Shown here: one piece after another, positions 49,446 to 59,285 of the stretch | Layout: the number at the start of each line of letters is the position of its first letter | How positions within the stretch are numbered: the first letter of the stretch is position 1 | Source of the DNA: an uncultured Bacteroidota bacterium | Lineage (GTDB): Bacteria > Bacteroidota > Bacteroidia > JABEUT01 | Reading direction: 5' to 3' | Assembly: GCA_903901055.1 (NCBI GenBank) | Contig: CAIUPO010000076.1 | Location: forward strand, 16,559 to 80,558 | Length of the DNA: 64,000 bases | Program-made: the position numbers and the translations under genes | The notes under the pieces: model-generated | The model's input: the letters and a program-made list of their open reading frames with translations, nothing else | Databases searched by the model: none | Told to the model about the DNA's origin: nothing

Positions 49446-51083
49446 CTATTCTTCAATTAGAACTGAAACTGAGAAATCAAACGGGTCGAAATTTGCCTTA
49501 AGGCTATCAAAAAACTCACCTCCATGTTGTAAATAAAAAGGAATGAAGTTTTCGGTTCTTTCCTGCAACGAACCATTTGGGAAAAGGGTCTCTTTCAACT
49601 TCCGGATCTGAGCAACTGATGTCTCTTCTTTTTGCTTTTTCACCCTCAATAGCTTTGTCTCGAGAGTTTTCAAAGCGTTTACCTGCTTTTGCAATTCCGC
49701 TTCGGTAAAAGCAACAAGAGTCGGGTCAATTTCCTTTACTTTACTTCCAATTGAAGAATAAATGTCTTTCAGCTTTTCATTTTCACTTGCAAAATCCGGC
49801 AATCCGTCTATGCTTCCCGTAATTACTTCTTTTATCAGGGCCTCGGTTTCTTTAAACAAATCTACTACTTCAATATTCAGCTTGCTCATTTTTTGGGCAA
49901 CCGATTTATTAATGATTAGTGCCGAATTCCTTGGCATTAAAACAGGAAAAGGGATTTTATAATTCTCGAAAACATTCTTCAGTTGAAGCCAGTATGCAAT
50001 TTCAGCCGGGCCACCTATATAGGCAACATTTGGTAAAATGCTTTGTTGATATAAAGGTCGTAAAATCACATTTGGGCTAAGTTTTTCGGGGGAGGATTTT
50101 ACCAAATCAATTATTTCGTCTTGGGTAAATGCCGTATTGGTATTTGTTATTTTATAGGGGCGGACACGCGGGTCCGCCCGTACCGCGATTGGTGATTCTT
50201 CAATACGGTTGCGGCCATTTTCATCAACATAAAACAAATTAATTTCCCGGGCATGGACCTGTGGCTCTACTCCTGCTCCAACCAACTTTTTATTGGTTTC
50301 ATTCACAAGTTTAAATGAATTCCCATTAACTAATTCATCTGTTATTATTGGAGCAAATAGCTTTTTGAAGTTTGCATTATCAGGCTCAACAATCACTAAT
50401 CCAAATCGGCCAAAAAGTGCATTTACAAAAGAAAATGTAGCTTCAGCCAAGGTCTTTTCACCGCTATATGAATCGGAGATAATCTCTTTTAATTCCTTAT
50501 TTGTTTCGCCATCTCCCATTATTGCAAATAATGCTTCAATCGTTGGGGGAAATGAAGTGAGAGGCAATTTACCCACAGGGCCGCCTATACCATCAATATT
50601 CCATTCCACTTTTTTACCAAATAAATTTGCATGGTTTATTTCAGCAAAATCATGGTCTTCACTAGCCATCCAATAAACAGGCACGAAGTAATTATCCGGA
50701 TACTCTTTGTTTAGTTTTTCTGCCAGATTGATAGCAGTAATTATTTTAAACACAAAATAAAGCGGACCTGTAAACAAACACAATTGATGACCTGTAGTAA
50801 CCGTAAAACAGGTTGCATCTTCCAGTTTTTGAATGTTCTTCAATGTGGCATCAGAAGCCAATCCCGGAGCATTTCTGTTGTAATATTCCTTGAGAGAATC
50901 AACCAGAATTTTGCGGGAGTAATCATATTTACCCACAGTTTTTATTGCCTCACCAAATGAAGAAATAGTTGGAGTATATTCATAAAACGGTTTAAGTTTA
51001 GCATCACCGCCAACATAGTCCATGAGGACTTTTGAAAATAATCCTGAATCTTTATAAGAGATATTTGTCTTTTTAAAACTCAT
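49446..51083 (-). CDS. bshC: Bacillithiol biosynthesis cysteine-adding enzyme BshC
   Basis: TVTTGHQLCLFTGPLYFVFKIITAINLAEKL, PVYWMASEDHDFAEI, SPNVILRPLYQQSILPNVAYIGGPAEIAYWLQLK. Confidence 0.94.
   Translation of the reverse strand: MSFKKTNISYKDSGLFSKVLMDYVGGDAKLKPFYEYTPTISSFGEAIKTVGKYDYSRKILVDSLKEYYNRNAPGLASDATLKNIQKLEDATCFTVTTGHQLCLFTGPLYFVFKIITAINLAEKLNKEYPDNYFVPVYWMASEDHDFAEINHANLFGKKVEWNIDGIGGPVGKLPLTSFPPTIEALFAIMGDGETNKELKEIISDSYSGEKTLAEATFSFVNALFGRFGLVIVEPDNANFKKLFAPIITDELVNGNSFKLVNETNKKLVGAGVEPQVHAREINLFYVDENGRNRIEESPIAVRADPRVRPYKITNTNTAFTQDEIIDLVKSSPEKLSPNVILRPLYQQSILPNVAYIGGPAEIAYWLQLKNVFENYKIPFPVLMPRNSALIINKSVAQKMSKLNIEVVDLFKETEALIKEVITGSIDGLPDFASENEKLKDIYSSIGSKVKEIDPTLVAFTEAELQKQVNALKTLETKLLRVKKQKEETSVAQIRKLKETLFPNGSLQERTENFIPFYLQHGGEFFDSLKANFDPFDFSVSVLIEE
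50155..50182. repeat. GC-rich palindromic element inside bshC
   Basis: TAGGGGCGGACACGCGGGTCCGCCCGTA; arms GGGCGGAC/GTCCGCCC. Confidence 0.78.
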
Positions 51084-52393
51084 GCTGGCTTGCCAAATAA
51101 ATCATAGTCTTCTCCGGAAGTAATTTCTATCGTTGCAAAATCTCCAACACGAAGATAGGTGTCCTTCTCGGCTTTTACTAATACTTCATTGTCCACTTCA
51201 GGTGAGTCGTGTTCGGTGCGTCCAATAAAGTAATCACCTTCTTTTCTGTCAATAAGTACTTTTAATTTATTACCGACTTTTTTTGTGTTTAGCTTATGTG
51301 ATATTTTCCGTTGCACTTCCATCAACTTACCGGCACGTTCTTTTTTCACATCTTCAGGAACATCATCTGTTGTTTTGTAAGCATGTGTATTTTCCTCATG
51401 CGAATATGTGAAAGCACCCATACGATCAAACTTCATGGCGCTAGTCCAGTCCATTAAATCTTCAAAATCTTTTTCAGTCTCTCCAGGATATCCAACCAGA
51501 AAGGTTGTCCTTATTGCAATTCCGGGCACCTTTTCACGGATAGTTTCAATCAGCTTAGTCGATTTTTCTTTTGTAATTCCACGGCGCATTGCCTTCAGCA
51601 TATTATCTGATGCATGTTGCAAAGGCATATCCAAATAATTACAAATGTTGGAACAGTTTTTAATGGCATCAATGGCATCCATCGGAAAGCCACTGGGGAA
51701 AGCATAATGCAGGCGAATCCATTCCAATCCTTCTACATCGCTTAACTTATAAAGTAACTCTGAAAGATTCCGCTTTCCATAAATATCAAGTCCGTAAAAA
51801 GTAAGATCTTGTGCAATGAGCATAATTTCCTTCACTCCATTTTTCACAAGATTTTTTGCTTGCAAAACCAATTGCTCAGCAGGAACTGAAATATGATTAC
51901 CGCGCATTAATGGTATTGCACAGAAGGAACATTTTCTATCACATCCTTCGGAAATTTTGAGGTATGCATAATGGTTCGGGGTTGTAAGCAAGCGCTCTCC
52001 AACCAATTCATGTTTGTAATCTGCTTTGAGAGTTTTTAATAACCGCGGCAAATCGCGTGTTCCGAAATACCCATCCACTTCGGGTATTTCCTTTTCCAGT
52101 TCAGGCCTGTAGCGTTCACTCAGGCAACCCGTAACATATACTTTATCGACCCTGCCGTGTTGTTTATCATCAACATATTTCAGGATGGTATCAATACTTT
52201 CTTGGCGGGCGTTATCAATAAACCCACAGGTATTAATAATTACAATGGAGGAATCCTCTTTTTCAGATTCATGCACAACATCATATTTGTTGGCTTTTAG
52301 TTGCGTCATCAGCACCTCCGAATCAACCAGATTTTTGGAACAGCCCAGTGTTACAACGTTGACTTTATTTTTTTTGAGTGTTTTTGTCTTCAA
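51080..52393 (-). CDS. rimO: Ribosomal protein S12 methylthiotransferase RimO
   Basis: VVTLGCSKNLVDSEVLM, KISEGCDRKCSFCAIPLMRG (CxxxCxxC), TFLVGYPGETEKDFEDL; 4-bp overlap with bshC. Confidence 0.96.
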   Translation of the reverse strand: MKTKTLKKNKVNVVTLGCSKNLVDSEVLMTQLKANKYDVVHESEKEDSSIVIINTCGFIDNARQESIDTILKYVDDKQHGRVDKVYVTGCLSERYRPELEKEIPEVDGYFGTRDLPRLLKTLKADYKHELVGERLLTTPNHYAYLKISEGCDRKCSFCAIPLMRGNHISVPAEQLVLQAKNLVKNGVKEIMLIAQDLTFYGLDIYGKRNLSELLYKLSDVEGLEWIRLHYAFPSGFPMDAIDAIKNCSNICNYLDMPLQHASDNMLKAMRRGITKEKSTKLIETIREKVPGIAIRTTFLVGYPGETEKDFEDLMDWTSAMKFDRMGAFTYSHEENTHAYKTTDDVPEDVKKERAGKLMEVQRKISHKLNTKKVGNKLKVLIDRKEGDYFIGRTEHDSPEVDNEVLVKAEKDTYLRVGDFATIEITSGEDYDLFGKPA

Positions 52394-52557
52394 TTTGGAT
52401 GGGGTGGGCTTATTAAGGGCGCAAATTTACGTTAAATTCAGGGATTTACATAAATAGCATGATTAGCAGTGTGTATCGACATCTAAAACTGTTAATTAAT
52501 CTTAAGGAAGTTCATGGTTTTGAAGTAAGTATTATCTTTACGGATAAGAATTTCAGC

Positions 52558-53310
52558 ATGAAAATAAAACCGGTTTTTATCCTTTTAGCTCCCATTCTTT
52601 TATTCAGTTTTAAAGGAGATAGCTTTAAGAAAGAACAACTGAAATTTGCAACCGTAAGAACAGCATACAATGAAAAGTGGGCAGTAGTAAAAGAAAAACT
52701 TAGTAAGTCGGGGGTGGATACAACCAACTTTGAAATTTTTATCCGGGTTTTTAAGCAAGATGCTAAGTTAGAAGTTTGGGCAAAATCAAAAAATATTGCG
52801 CAATATAGATTGGTGGAAAACTATACTATATGCGAATCTTCGGGAGAGTTGGGACCGAAGCGCAAACAAGGCGATGGGCAAGTTCCTGAAGGGTTTTACC
52901 ACGTAAGTGGCTTTAATCCGGCCAGTGCATTTTATCTTTCGCTTGGCGTTAGCTATCCTAACGAATCTGATTTAATTAAATGCGGGGGCGCTAAAGCCAA
53001 TCCCGGAGGAGACATAATGATTCATGGTAATTGCGTTACCATTGGCTGTATGCCTTTGACCGATGATAAAATAAAGGAAGTCTATGTAATGGCTGTGGAA
53101 GCCCGTAATCATGGACAACAAACTATTCCCATTCATATTTTCCCAACAGAACTTACTGCACAAGGAATGGCAAAATTGAAATCACTTACCAGCGATACAA
53201 CCAAACTTCATTTCTGGAATAACCTGCAAACAGGATACGATTATTTTGAAACAAACAAGTTGCTTCCGAAAATAAGTGTTGTGAAAAATGGGGATTATAA
53301 GGTGGAATAA
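52558..53310 (+). CDS. L,D-transpeptidase (YkuD/YafK-like) secreted protein
   Basis: GGDIMIHGNCVTIGCMPLTDD (HGxxxxxGC). ATG 52558 gives signal peptide MKIKPVFILLAPILLFSF. Confidence 0.88.
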   Translation: MKIKPVFILLAPILLFSFKGDSFKKEQLKFATVRTAYNEKWAVVKEKLSKSGVDTTNFEIFIRVFKQDAKLEVWAKSKNIAQYRLVENYTICESSGELGPKRKQGDGQVPEGFYHVSGFNPASAFYLSLGVSYPNESDLIKCGGAKANPGGDIMIHGNCVTIGCMPLTDDKIKEVYVMAVEARNHGQQTIPIHIFPTELTAQGMAKLKSLTSDTTKLHFWNNLQTGYDYFETNKLLPKISVVKNGDYKVE

Positions 53311-53314
53311 GAAT

Positions 53315-53866
53315 CTAATCTTCATCATGAAATGCTCGTGGACCAAAACTTATAGTGAGTGTAATTCGATTGGTTCCAGCGAAATCGGCTCTTGTAGAAG
53401 ATAAAGGGATATTATATCCATAAAATAAATCAACAAAACTAAGAAAGGATAAACCAATCTCAGGTGTAAACCGAAAATCGTTTTGTTTAAAATCAGTGTA
53501 GTCAATAACATTAAGTCTTGTGCCCATCAACAAATAACCTAACCAAATATCAGCTTCATACGAAATTTTAGGGCCAATAATAAAATGATTAAATTTAAAA
53601 TTGAATTCAGAGGAAATCTTTGGCCCAATTATTATTGCAATATATCTCGGACCATCTAGATAACGGCTTCCTACATCTGTAGCATACATCATACCCAGTT
53701 CACCAAAAACTTGCTTTTGATAAGATACCCCTCCCGAAATCATTAACCATTTACTGTCTTTTTTATTCTCTTGCCCATAGTATGAATTAGACCTGGTTTG
53801 AGCATCCTGGCAAAACCCGACAAATGGCAAGAATAAAAGCATGAATAAGGAAAGCCTTTTAATCAT
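53315..53866 (-). CDS. Hypothetical outer-membrane-like protein
   Basis: Signal peptide MIKRLSLFMLLFLPFVGFCQ; alternating beta pattern. Confidence 0.6.
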   Translation of the reverse strand: MIKRLSLFMLLFLPFVGFCQDAQTRSNSYYGQENKKDSKWLMISGGVSYQKQVFGELGMMYATDVGSRYLDGPRYIAIIIGPKISSEFNFKFNHFIIGPKISYEADIWLGYLLMGTRLNVIDYTDFKQNDFRFTPEIGLSFLSFVDLFYGYNIPLSSTRADFAGTNRITLTISFGPRAFHDED

Positions 53867-54064
53867 TTATTAATACTTGTTAAACAAGGAGATGTCAAGA
53901 TAATGAATAATCCCGGAGGAAAACTGCCAAAAATCAGTAAAAATGTTAAAATGGGATTGTAGGTTTGCAACTGCATGTATACTCTAATGTTAAATTAAAA
54001 GTTACACTTTTCAAGAAGAATTCACAAAATAGTTATAAACACACCACCTGCCTTCAGAAATTAA

Positions 54065-54072
54065 TAGATTTG
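54065..54072 (+). promoter_or_regulatory. Putative -7 box TAGATTTG upstream of SprB adhesin
   Basis: TAnnTTTG match 24 bp upstream of ATG 54096. Confidence 0.4.
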
Positions 54073-54095
54073 CAAAACACACATTTATCACGAAC

Positions 54096-57000
54096 ATGAA
54101 ACAACAAATATCCTCCGGAAAAAATTTTAAAAAAAGTAAAAGTACATCAGCGTTATGTTGCCAATTGCTGGCTATCTGCCTGATGCTTGTTTTCAGCCAA
54201 AAATCCTTCGCCCAGTTCGGAACTTGGACCAAAGTAGCAAGCAATGCACCTAATTATAATATGGGCGTAATGCTATTGATGACGGATGGAACTGTAATCT
54301 GCAAGGATGATTTAGGTACCAATACCGGAACAGGCTGGGATAAACTCACCCCCAATATTAATGGCAGTTACATTAACGGTACATGGAGCCAAATTGCATC
54401 TATGAACCGTGACCGTTTATTTTTTCCAAGCCAGGTACTTCCCGACGGAAAGGTTTTTGTAGCAGGTGGGGAATATGGAGCAGGTGCAACCCATGGAGAA
54501 GTTTATGATCCGGTTGCAAACACCTGGACAAACACGAATGCAGTTGTAAGTAATATGAATGTGTACGATGGTAATTCCATGATTCTTCCTAATGGTGTTG
54601 TACTTGTAGGTTTACAAAGTGGAAGTAATCCTTCTTTCGATTGCCAATTTTATACTGAAAGCACAAATAACTGGACTACGGCCCCAATTGCACCACAAAA
54701 CCATGATGAAGCTTCATGGTTGAAACTGCGCGACTCAACCATATTATATATTGGAATCCATTCTACCAACACATGCAGATATAATCCTAAAACCAATACC
54801 TGGATTGCCGACGCAACTGTACCTACAAACATTTATGATAATTATGGCTTTGAAGCCGGAGCTGCCCTTTTACTTCCAAACGGAAAAGGTATTTTCTTTG
54901 GAGCAAACGGACACAATGTAATATACACACCTTCTGGAACAACTGCTCCCGGAACTTGGGCCAACGCTGCCGATTTCCCTACCATTGGAGGAACCCTTAC
55001 CGGACAAATTGATGCTCCTGCGGCAATGGAACCAAATGGTAAAATTTTGTGTGCTGTTTCTCCGGTAAATACAAGCAACAAAGACCAGTTCCGTTCACCA
55101 ACCTGGTTTGTTGAATATGATTACACTACCAACACTTTTGCACAAGTAACTTCTACAATTCCGGGATTGGGTGCTGATTCCTTGGCTGGTATTGATTGTG
55201 ATTATGTGAACTTCTTGCTTCTTCCCGACGGGAGTATTCTAATGAGTGTTGACCAATTCAGCATTTCAAATGAATACTGGATTTATACTCCGGTTGGTGC
55301 ACCTATTGCCGCCGGTATTCCTACCATTAATAGTATTTACCAAACAACATGCGGAAGCTACCATATCAGAGGAAAATTATTTAATGGAATATCTGAAGGT
55401 ACAGGTTTCGGCGATGATTGGCAGATGTCAACCAACTATCCTTTAGTAAGGCTGACGAATGGAACAAATGTTTATTATGCCAAAACAACGAACTGGAACA
55501 GGGTTGGTGCGGTAAGAACAGACAGCCTTGAGGATACTGCAACATTTGTACTTCCTGCAGCACTTCCTGCCGGAACGTACTCATTAGTTGTTGTTGCAAA
55601 CGGATTTCCATCAAAGCCTACACTATTTACTACTTATGGAGTTTCTGCATTAGTAACTGCGGAGGTTAGTTGTAACGGCGGAACAAACGGCAATGCAACA
55701 GCAACTGCCCAGGGAGGAAATACACCATATACTTACAAATGGGCTAATAGTTCATCAACGGTCTCAACGTCCAATCCCACGGGGCCTGTGCTGAGTGCGG
55801 GAACATACACATTAACCATAACGGATAAACTTGGGTGCACAACAACCACAACCGTAACAGTCACGCAGCCAAACGCGCTTGCAGTTACTATTGCGTCGCA
55901 TACGAATGCCTCGTGCAGTTCAACAGGCAGTGCCACTGCAAATGCTGCCACCGGCGGAACATCTCCTTATACTTATTCATGGTCTCCAAGTGGAGGAACT
56001 GCGCTAACAGCAACCGGATTGGCGGCAGGAACATATACAATTACTGCTACCGATAATCATGGATGTACTGCAACGGCATCAGTAGGCATAACATCTTCCT
56101 CAACAATCAGAGATAGTGTTGCAAGTATTACCTACCCTTTATGCAGTGGTGGAACAGGAAGCGCAACCATAGGGTATAAAAATGGAACAGCTCCGTATAC
56201 ATTTACATGGAGTCCGAATTCAAATACTACCGCAACTGCATCAGGGCTATCAGCAGGAACCTATACAGTTACTGTGAATGATAAAAACAATTGTCCTTCT
56301 GTTGTAACTTTCACAATGACACAACCCGCAGTTATTGCAGTGAATCCTTCTGTAACCGCTAATGTAAAATGCAATGGCGGAAATACAGGAAGCGCTGCAA
56401 CTGCTGCAACAGGAGGAACTACTCCTTATACTTATTCATGGACCGGTGGCGGAACAAACTCAACAAAAACAGGACTTACCTTTGGCTCGTACACGGTTAC
56501 TGTAACAGATAAAAATGGATGTACCGGAACTGGATCTGTTTCTATTACACAACCAACTTCATTAACTGTTCTGGCTAATACTACTGCAAATGAAGCCTGC
56601 AATGGCGGAAGCATAGGCAGTGTTTCTTCTACTCCTACAGGAGGAATTACTCCATATACTTATTTATGGTCGGGTGGTGGAACTAATTCTACCAAAACCG
56701 GGCTCACCGCAGGAACATTTACTATTACACTTACAGATAACAATGGCTGCACTGCAACAGCATCGGCAACAGTTACACAACCAGTTTTATTAACGGTAAC
56801 CGCTAATGTAACCGCTAATGAAAGTTGCAACGGGGGCAATACCGGAAGTGTTTCAGCAACACCGGGAGGTGGCACAACACCATACACCTATGCATGGTCT
56901 GGCGGTGGTACAAACACTACAAAGACCGGGCTTTCTATCGGGACTTATACTATTACTTTAACTGATCATAATGGTTGCACCGCTACTTCTTCGGCAACTA

Positions 57001-59093
57001 TCACTCAACCGGTGGTTTTAACTGTTATTGCAAACACAACAACAAATGTATTGTGTAATGGCGGCTCAACGGGTAATGTAGCTTCTACCCCTTCAGGTGG
57101 AACTTCTCCATATACCTATTTATGGACAGGAGGTAGCACTAACTCCACTGAAACGGGGCTCTCAATTGGTACATATACCATAACAGTCACCGATAAAAAC
57201 GGATGTTCGGCAACAGCATCTACAGCTATTACACAACCAACCTTACTTAGCGTAACAGCAAATACAACTGCAAACATAAATTGTAATGGAGGCTCTACAG
57301 GAAGCGTATCGTCAACACCTTCAGGTGGAACTTCTCCTTACACTTATTCATGGACAGGTGGAAGCACCATATCCACTGAAACAGGGCTTTCTGCTGGAAC
57401 TTACACTATAACAGTAACTGACAAAAACGGCTGCGCTGCAACGGCCTCTACAGCAATTTCCCAGCCAACCCAATTGACAGTTTTAGCAAATACAACTGCT
57501 AATGTATCCTGCAATGGAAGTAGTAATGGCAGTGTTTCGTCGACACCTTCCGGTGGAAGTTCTCCTTACACTTATTCATGGACGGGAGGTAGCACTTTAT
57601 CAACTGAAACAGGGCTATCGGCAGGAACTTACACGATAACGATAAATGATAAAAATGGTTGCTCAGCAACAGCTTCTGCAACAATTACAGAACCTGCACA
57701 ATTAACCGTTTCAGCAAATACAACAGCTAATGTAAATTGTAATGGCGGCAATACCGGAAGTGTTTCTTCCACACCTTCAGGTGGAACTTCACCGTATACT
57801 TATTCATGGACGGGAGGAAGTACCAATATTACTGAAACCGGACTTTCGGCAGGAAGCTATACAATAACACTGACTGATAATAATGGATGTTCTGCAACTG
57901 CATCAACAACAATTACTGAACCAACACAATTAACAGTTTTAGCCAATACAACTGCGAATGTAAATTGCGGCGGTGGAAACAATGGAAGTGTTTCAGCAAC
58001 TCCTGCCGGAGGAACTGCACCTTATACTTATGTGTGGAATCCCTCAGGTAATACTAATTCAAATTTAACCGGAGCTAGTGCAGGTTGTTATACCGTTACA
58101 GTTACCGATAATAATGGATGTTCAGCAACTGCTACATCCTGCGTTACCCAACCGGCAAGCCTTTCTGCACTTGCAGGTCTGACTTCCCAGGTAACTTGTA
58201 ATGGTGGCGCAGATGGTAGTGTTGCTTCATCTGCATCCGGAGGTACAATGCCTTATTCCTATTCATGGACAGGTGGAAGCACCAACTCAAATGAAACAGG
58301 GCTTTCTGCCGGAACCTACACTGTTACTATAACAGATAATAATGGATGCAGTGCTACATCATCCGTAATTGTTAACCAACCAAATATTTTGGCTGCAAAT
58401 TCTACTGTTGTTTCGAATGTTAGTTGTAACGGAGGCAATAATGGAAGTGTTTCTTCTGCACCAACAGGCGGAACCTCACCTTACACTTATTCATGGAGCG
58501 GTGGTAGTACCAATGCTACAGAATCAGGCCTAAGTATCGGAACATATACGGTAACCATAACAGATAAAAACGGATGTACCGGAACGGCTACTGCAAGTAT
58601 TACACAACCTGCTGCAATATCATTCACTTCCGGATATACACCTGCACCTGCAGGAAATTGTAATGGTTCTGCTTGGGTTACAGTAAGCGGAGGAACGCCT
58701 GCTTACACTTATAAATGGAGCCCCGGTGGTGCAACAACCGATACTATCAAAAACCAATGCGCCGGAAATTACTGCTGCACTATTACCGATAATAATGGTT
58801 GCAAAGACAGTACTTGTGTTGACATCCTAACCGGAATTCAGGAATTGAACAATGCTTCATCCATTAAAGTATATCCTGACCCAAACACCGGCAGCTTCAC
58901 GGTTTCCGGAATTCTTCGCGGACAGATAATTGAGATCTATGATTATGTTGGTCAAAAATTAACCAGTACTGTCGCTGATAAGGGAACCATGCATTTTAAT
59001 ATCGCAACATATTCAAATGGTGTTTACTTAATCCGCATTCAAAACCCGGATGGAACTACAATTGCTCAAAAGAAAATGGTTAAAACGAATTAA
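54096..59093 (+). CDS. Kelch/galactose-oxidase-like beta-propeller protein with ~14 SprB repeats and T9SS type A sorting domain
   Basis: N-term MTDGTVICKDDLGTNTGTGWDKLTP..VLPDGKVFVAGGEYG; repeats CNGG.xGxxxxxxxGGxxPYTYxWxxxxxxxxxTGLxxGTYTVTxTDxNGCxxT; C-term IKVYPDPNTGSFTVSG..GVYLIRIQNPDGTTIAQKKMVKTN. Confidence 0.92.
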   Translation: MKQQISSGKNFKKSKSTSALCCQLLAICLMLVFSQKSFAQFGTWTKVASNAPNYNMGVMLLMTDGTVICKDDLGTNTGTGWDKLTPNINGSYINGTWSQIASMNRDRLFFPSQVLPDGKVFVAGGEYGAGATHGEVYDPVANTWTNTNAVVSNMNVYDGNSMILPNGVVLVGLQSGSNPSFDCQFYTESTNNWTTAPIAPQNHDEASWLKLRDSTILYIGIHSTNTCRYNPKTNTWIADATVPTNIYDNYGFEAGAALLLPNGKGIFFGANGHNVIYTPSGTTAPGTWANAADFPTIGGTLTGQIDAPAAMEPNGKILCAVSPVNTSNKDQFRSPTWFVEYDYTTNTFAQVTSTIPGLGADSLAGIDCDYVNFLLLPDGSILMSVDQFSISNEYWIYTPVGAPIAAGIPTINSIYQTTCGSYHIRGKLFNGISEGTGFGDDWQMSTNYPLVRLTNGTNVYYAKTTNWNRVGAVRTDSLEDTATFVLPAALPAGTYSLVVVANGFPSKPTLFTTYGVSALVTAEVSCNGGTNGNATATAQGGNTPYTYKWANSSSTVSTSNPTGPVLSAGTYTLTITDKLGCTTTTTVTVTQPNALAVTIASHTNASCSSTGSATANAATGGTSPYTYSWSPSGGTALTATGLAAGTYTITATDNHGCTATASVGITSSSTIRDSVASITYPLCSGGTGSATIGYKNGTAPYTFTWSPNSNTTATASGLSAGTYTVTVNDKNNCPSVVTFTMTQPAVIAVNPSVTANVKCNGGNTGSAATAATGGTTPYTYSWTGGGTNSTKTGLTFGSYTVTVTDKNGCTGTGSVSITQPTSLTVLANTTANEACNGGSIGSVSSTPTGGITPYTYLWSGGGTNSTKTGLTAGTFTITLTDNNGCTATASATVTQPVLLTVTANVTANESCNGGNTGSVSATPGGGTTPYTYAWSGGGTNTTKTGLSIGTYTITLTDHNGCTATSSATITQPVVLTVIANTTTNVLCNGGSTGNVASTPSGGTSPYTYLWTGGSTNSTETGLSIGTYTITVTDKNGCSATASTAITQPTLLSVTANTTANINCNGGSTGSVSSTPSGGTSPYTYSWTGGSTISTETGLSAGTYTITVTDKNGCAATASTAISQPTQLTVLANTTANVSCNGSSNGSVSSTPSGGSSPYTYSWTGGSTLSTETGLSAGTYTITINDKNGCSATASATITEPAQLTVSANTTANVNCNGGNTGSVSSTPSGGTSPYTYSWTGGSTNITETGLSAGSYTITLTDNNGCSATASTTITEPTQLTVLANTTANVNCGGGNNGSVSATPAGGTAPYTYVWNPSGNTNSNLTGASAGCYTVTVTDNNGCSATATSCVTQPASLSALAGLTSQVTCNGGADGSVASSASGGTMPYSYSWTGGSTNSNETGLSAGTYTVTITDNNGCSATSSVIVNQPNILAANSTVVSNVSCNGGNNGSVSSAPTGGTSPYTYSWSGGSTNATESGLSIGTYTVTITDKNGCTGTATASITQPAAISFTSGYTPAPAGNCNGSAWVTVSGGTPAYTYKWSPGGATTDTIKNQCAGNYCCTITDNNGCKDSTCVDILTGIQELNNASSIKVYPDPNTGSFTVSGILRGQIIEIYDYVGQKLTSTVADKGTMHFNIATYSNGVYLIRIQNPDGTTIAQKKMVKTN
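55671..58860 (+). repeat. Tandem SprB-repeat coding array, 228-bp (76-codon) period
   Basis: Repeat-start Cys codons at 55671, 55914, 56142, 56370, 56598, 56826, 57054, 57282, 57510, 57738, 57966, 58197, 58425, 58659: nine consecutive intervals of exactly 228 bp, flanked by 243, 231, 228 and 234. Confidence 0.93.
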
Positions 59094-59133
59094 GGAAAAA
59101 GCTTATTAAGTCCAGCGTTGGACTTTAAAATGG

Positions 59134-59162
59134 AAAGGAGGGAGTTCAATCCCTCCTTTTTA
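59134..59162 (+). terminator. Rho-independent terminator after 54096..59093
   Basis: AAAGGAGGGA-GTTCAA-TCCCTCCTTTTT stem-loop with T-tract. Confidence 0.85.
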
Positions 59163-59285
59163 ATTTATACTATCAGATAAACAAATAATAAGCGATTTAG
59201 CGGGTCATTATTTGATATATGCATATAAAAATGCTCGCTGAAAAAGGATAATTAGTCTTAACTTTGGAAAAATTAAATTTTCAGC

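Noticed and set aside
56432-56887. Antisense ORFs opposite SprB repeats
   Set aside because: Repeated shadows of the 228-bp unit (PVFVEFVPPPVHE/PVLVELVPPPDHK), not independent genes.
55671-58860. Regularly spaced repeats that could suggest a CRISPR-like array
   Set aside because: Units are 228 bp, divisible by three, and translate into SprB repeats in one long ORF; no short identical repeats with unique spacers and no cas genes.
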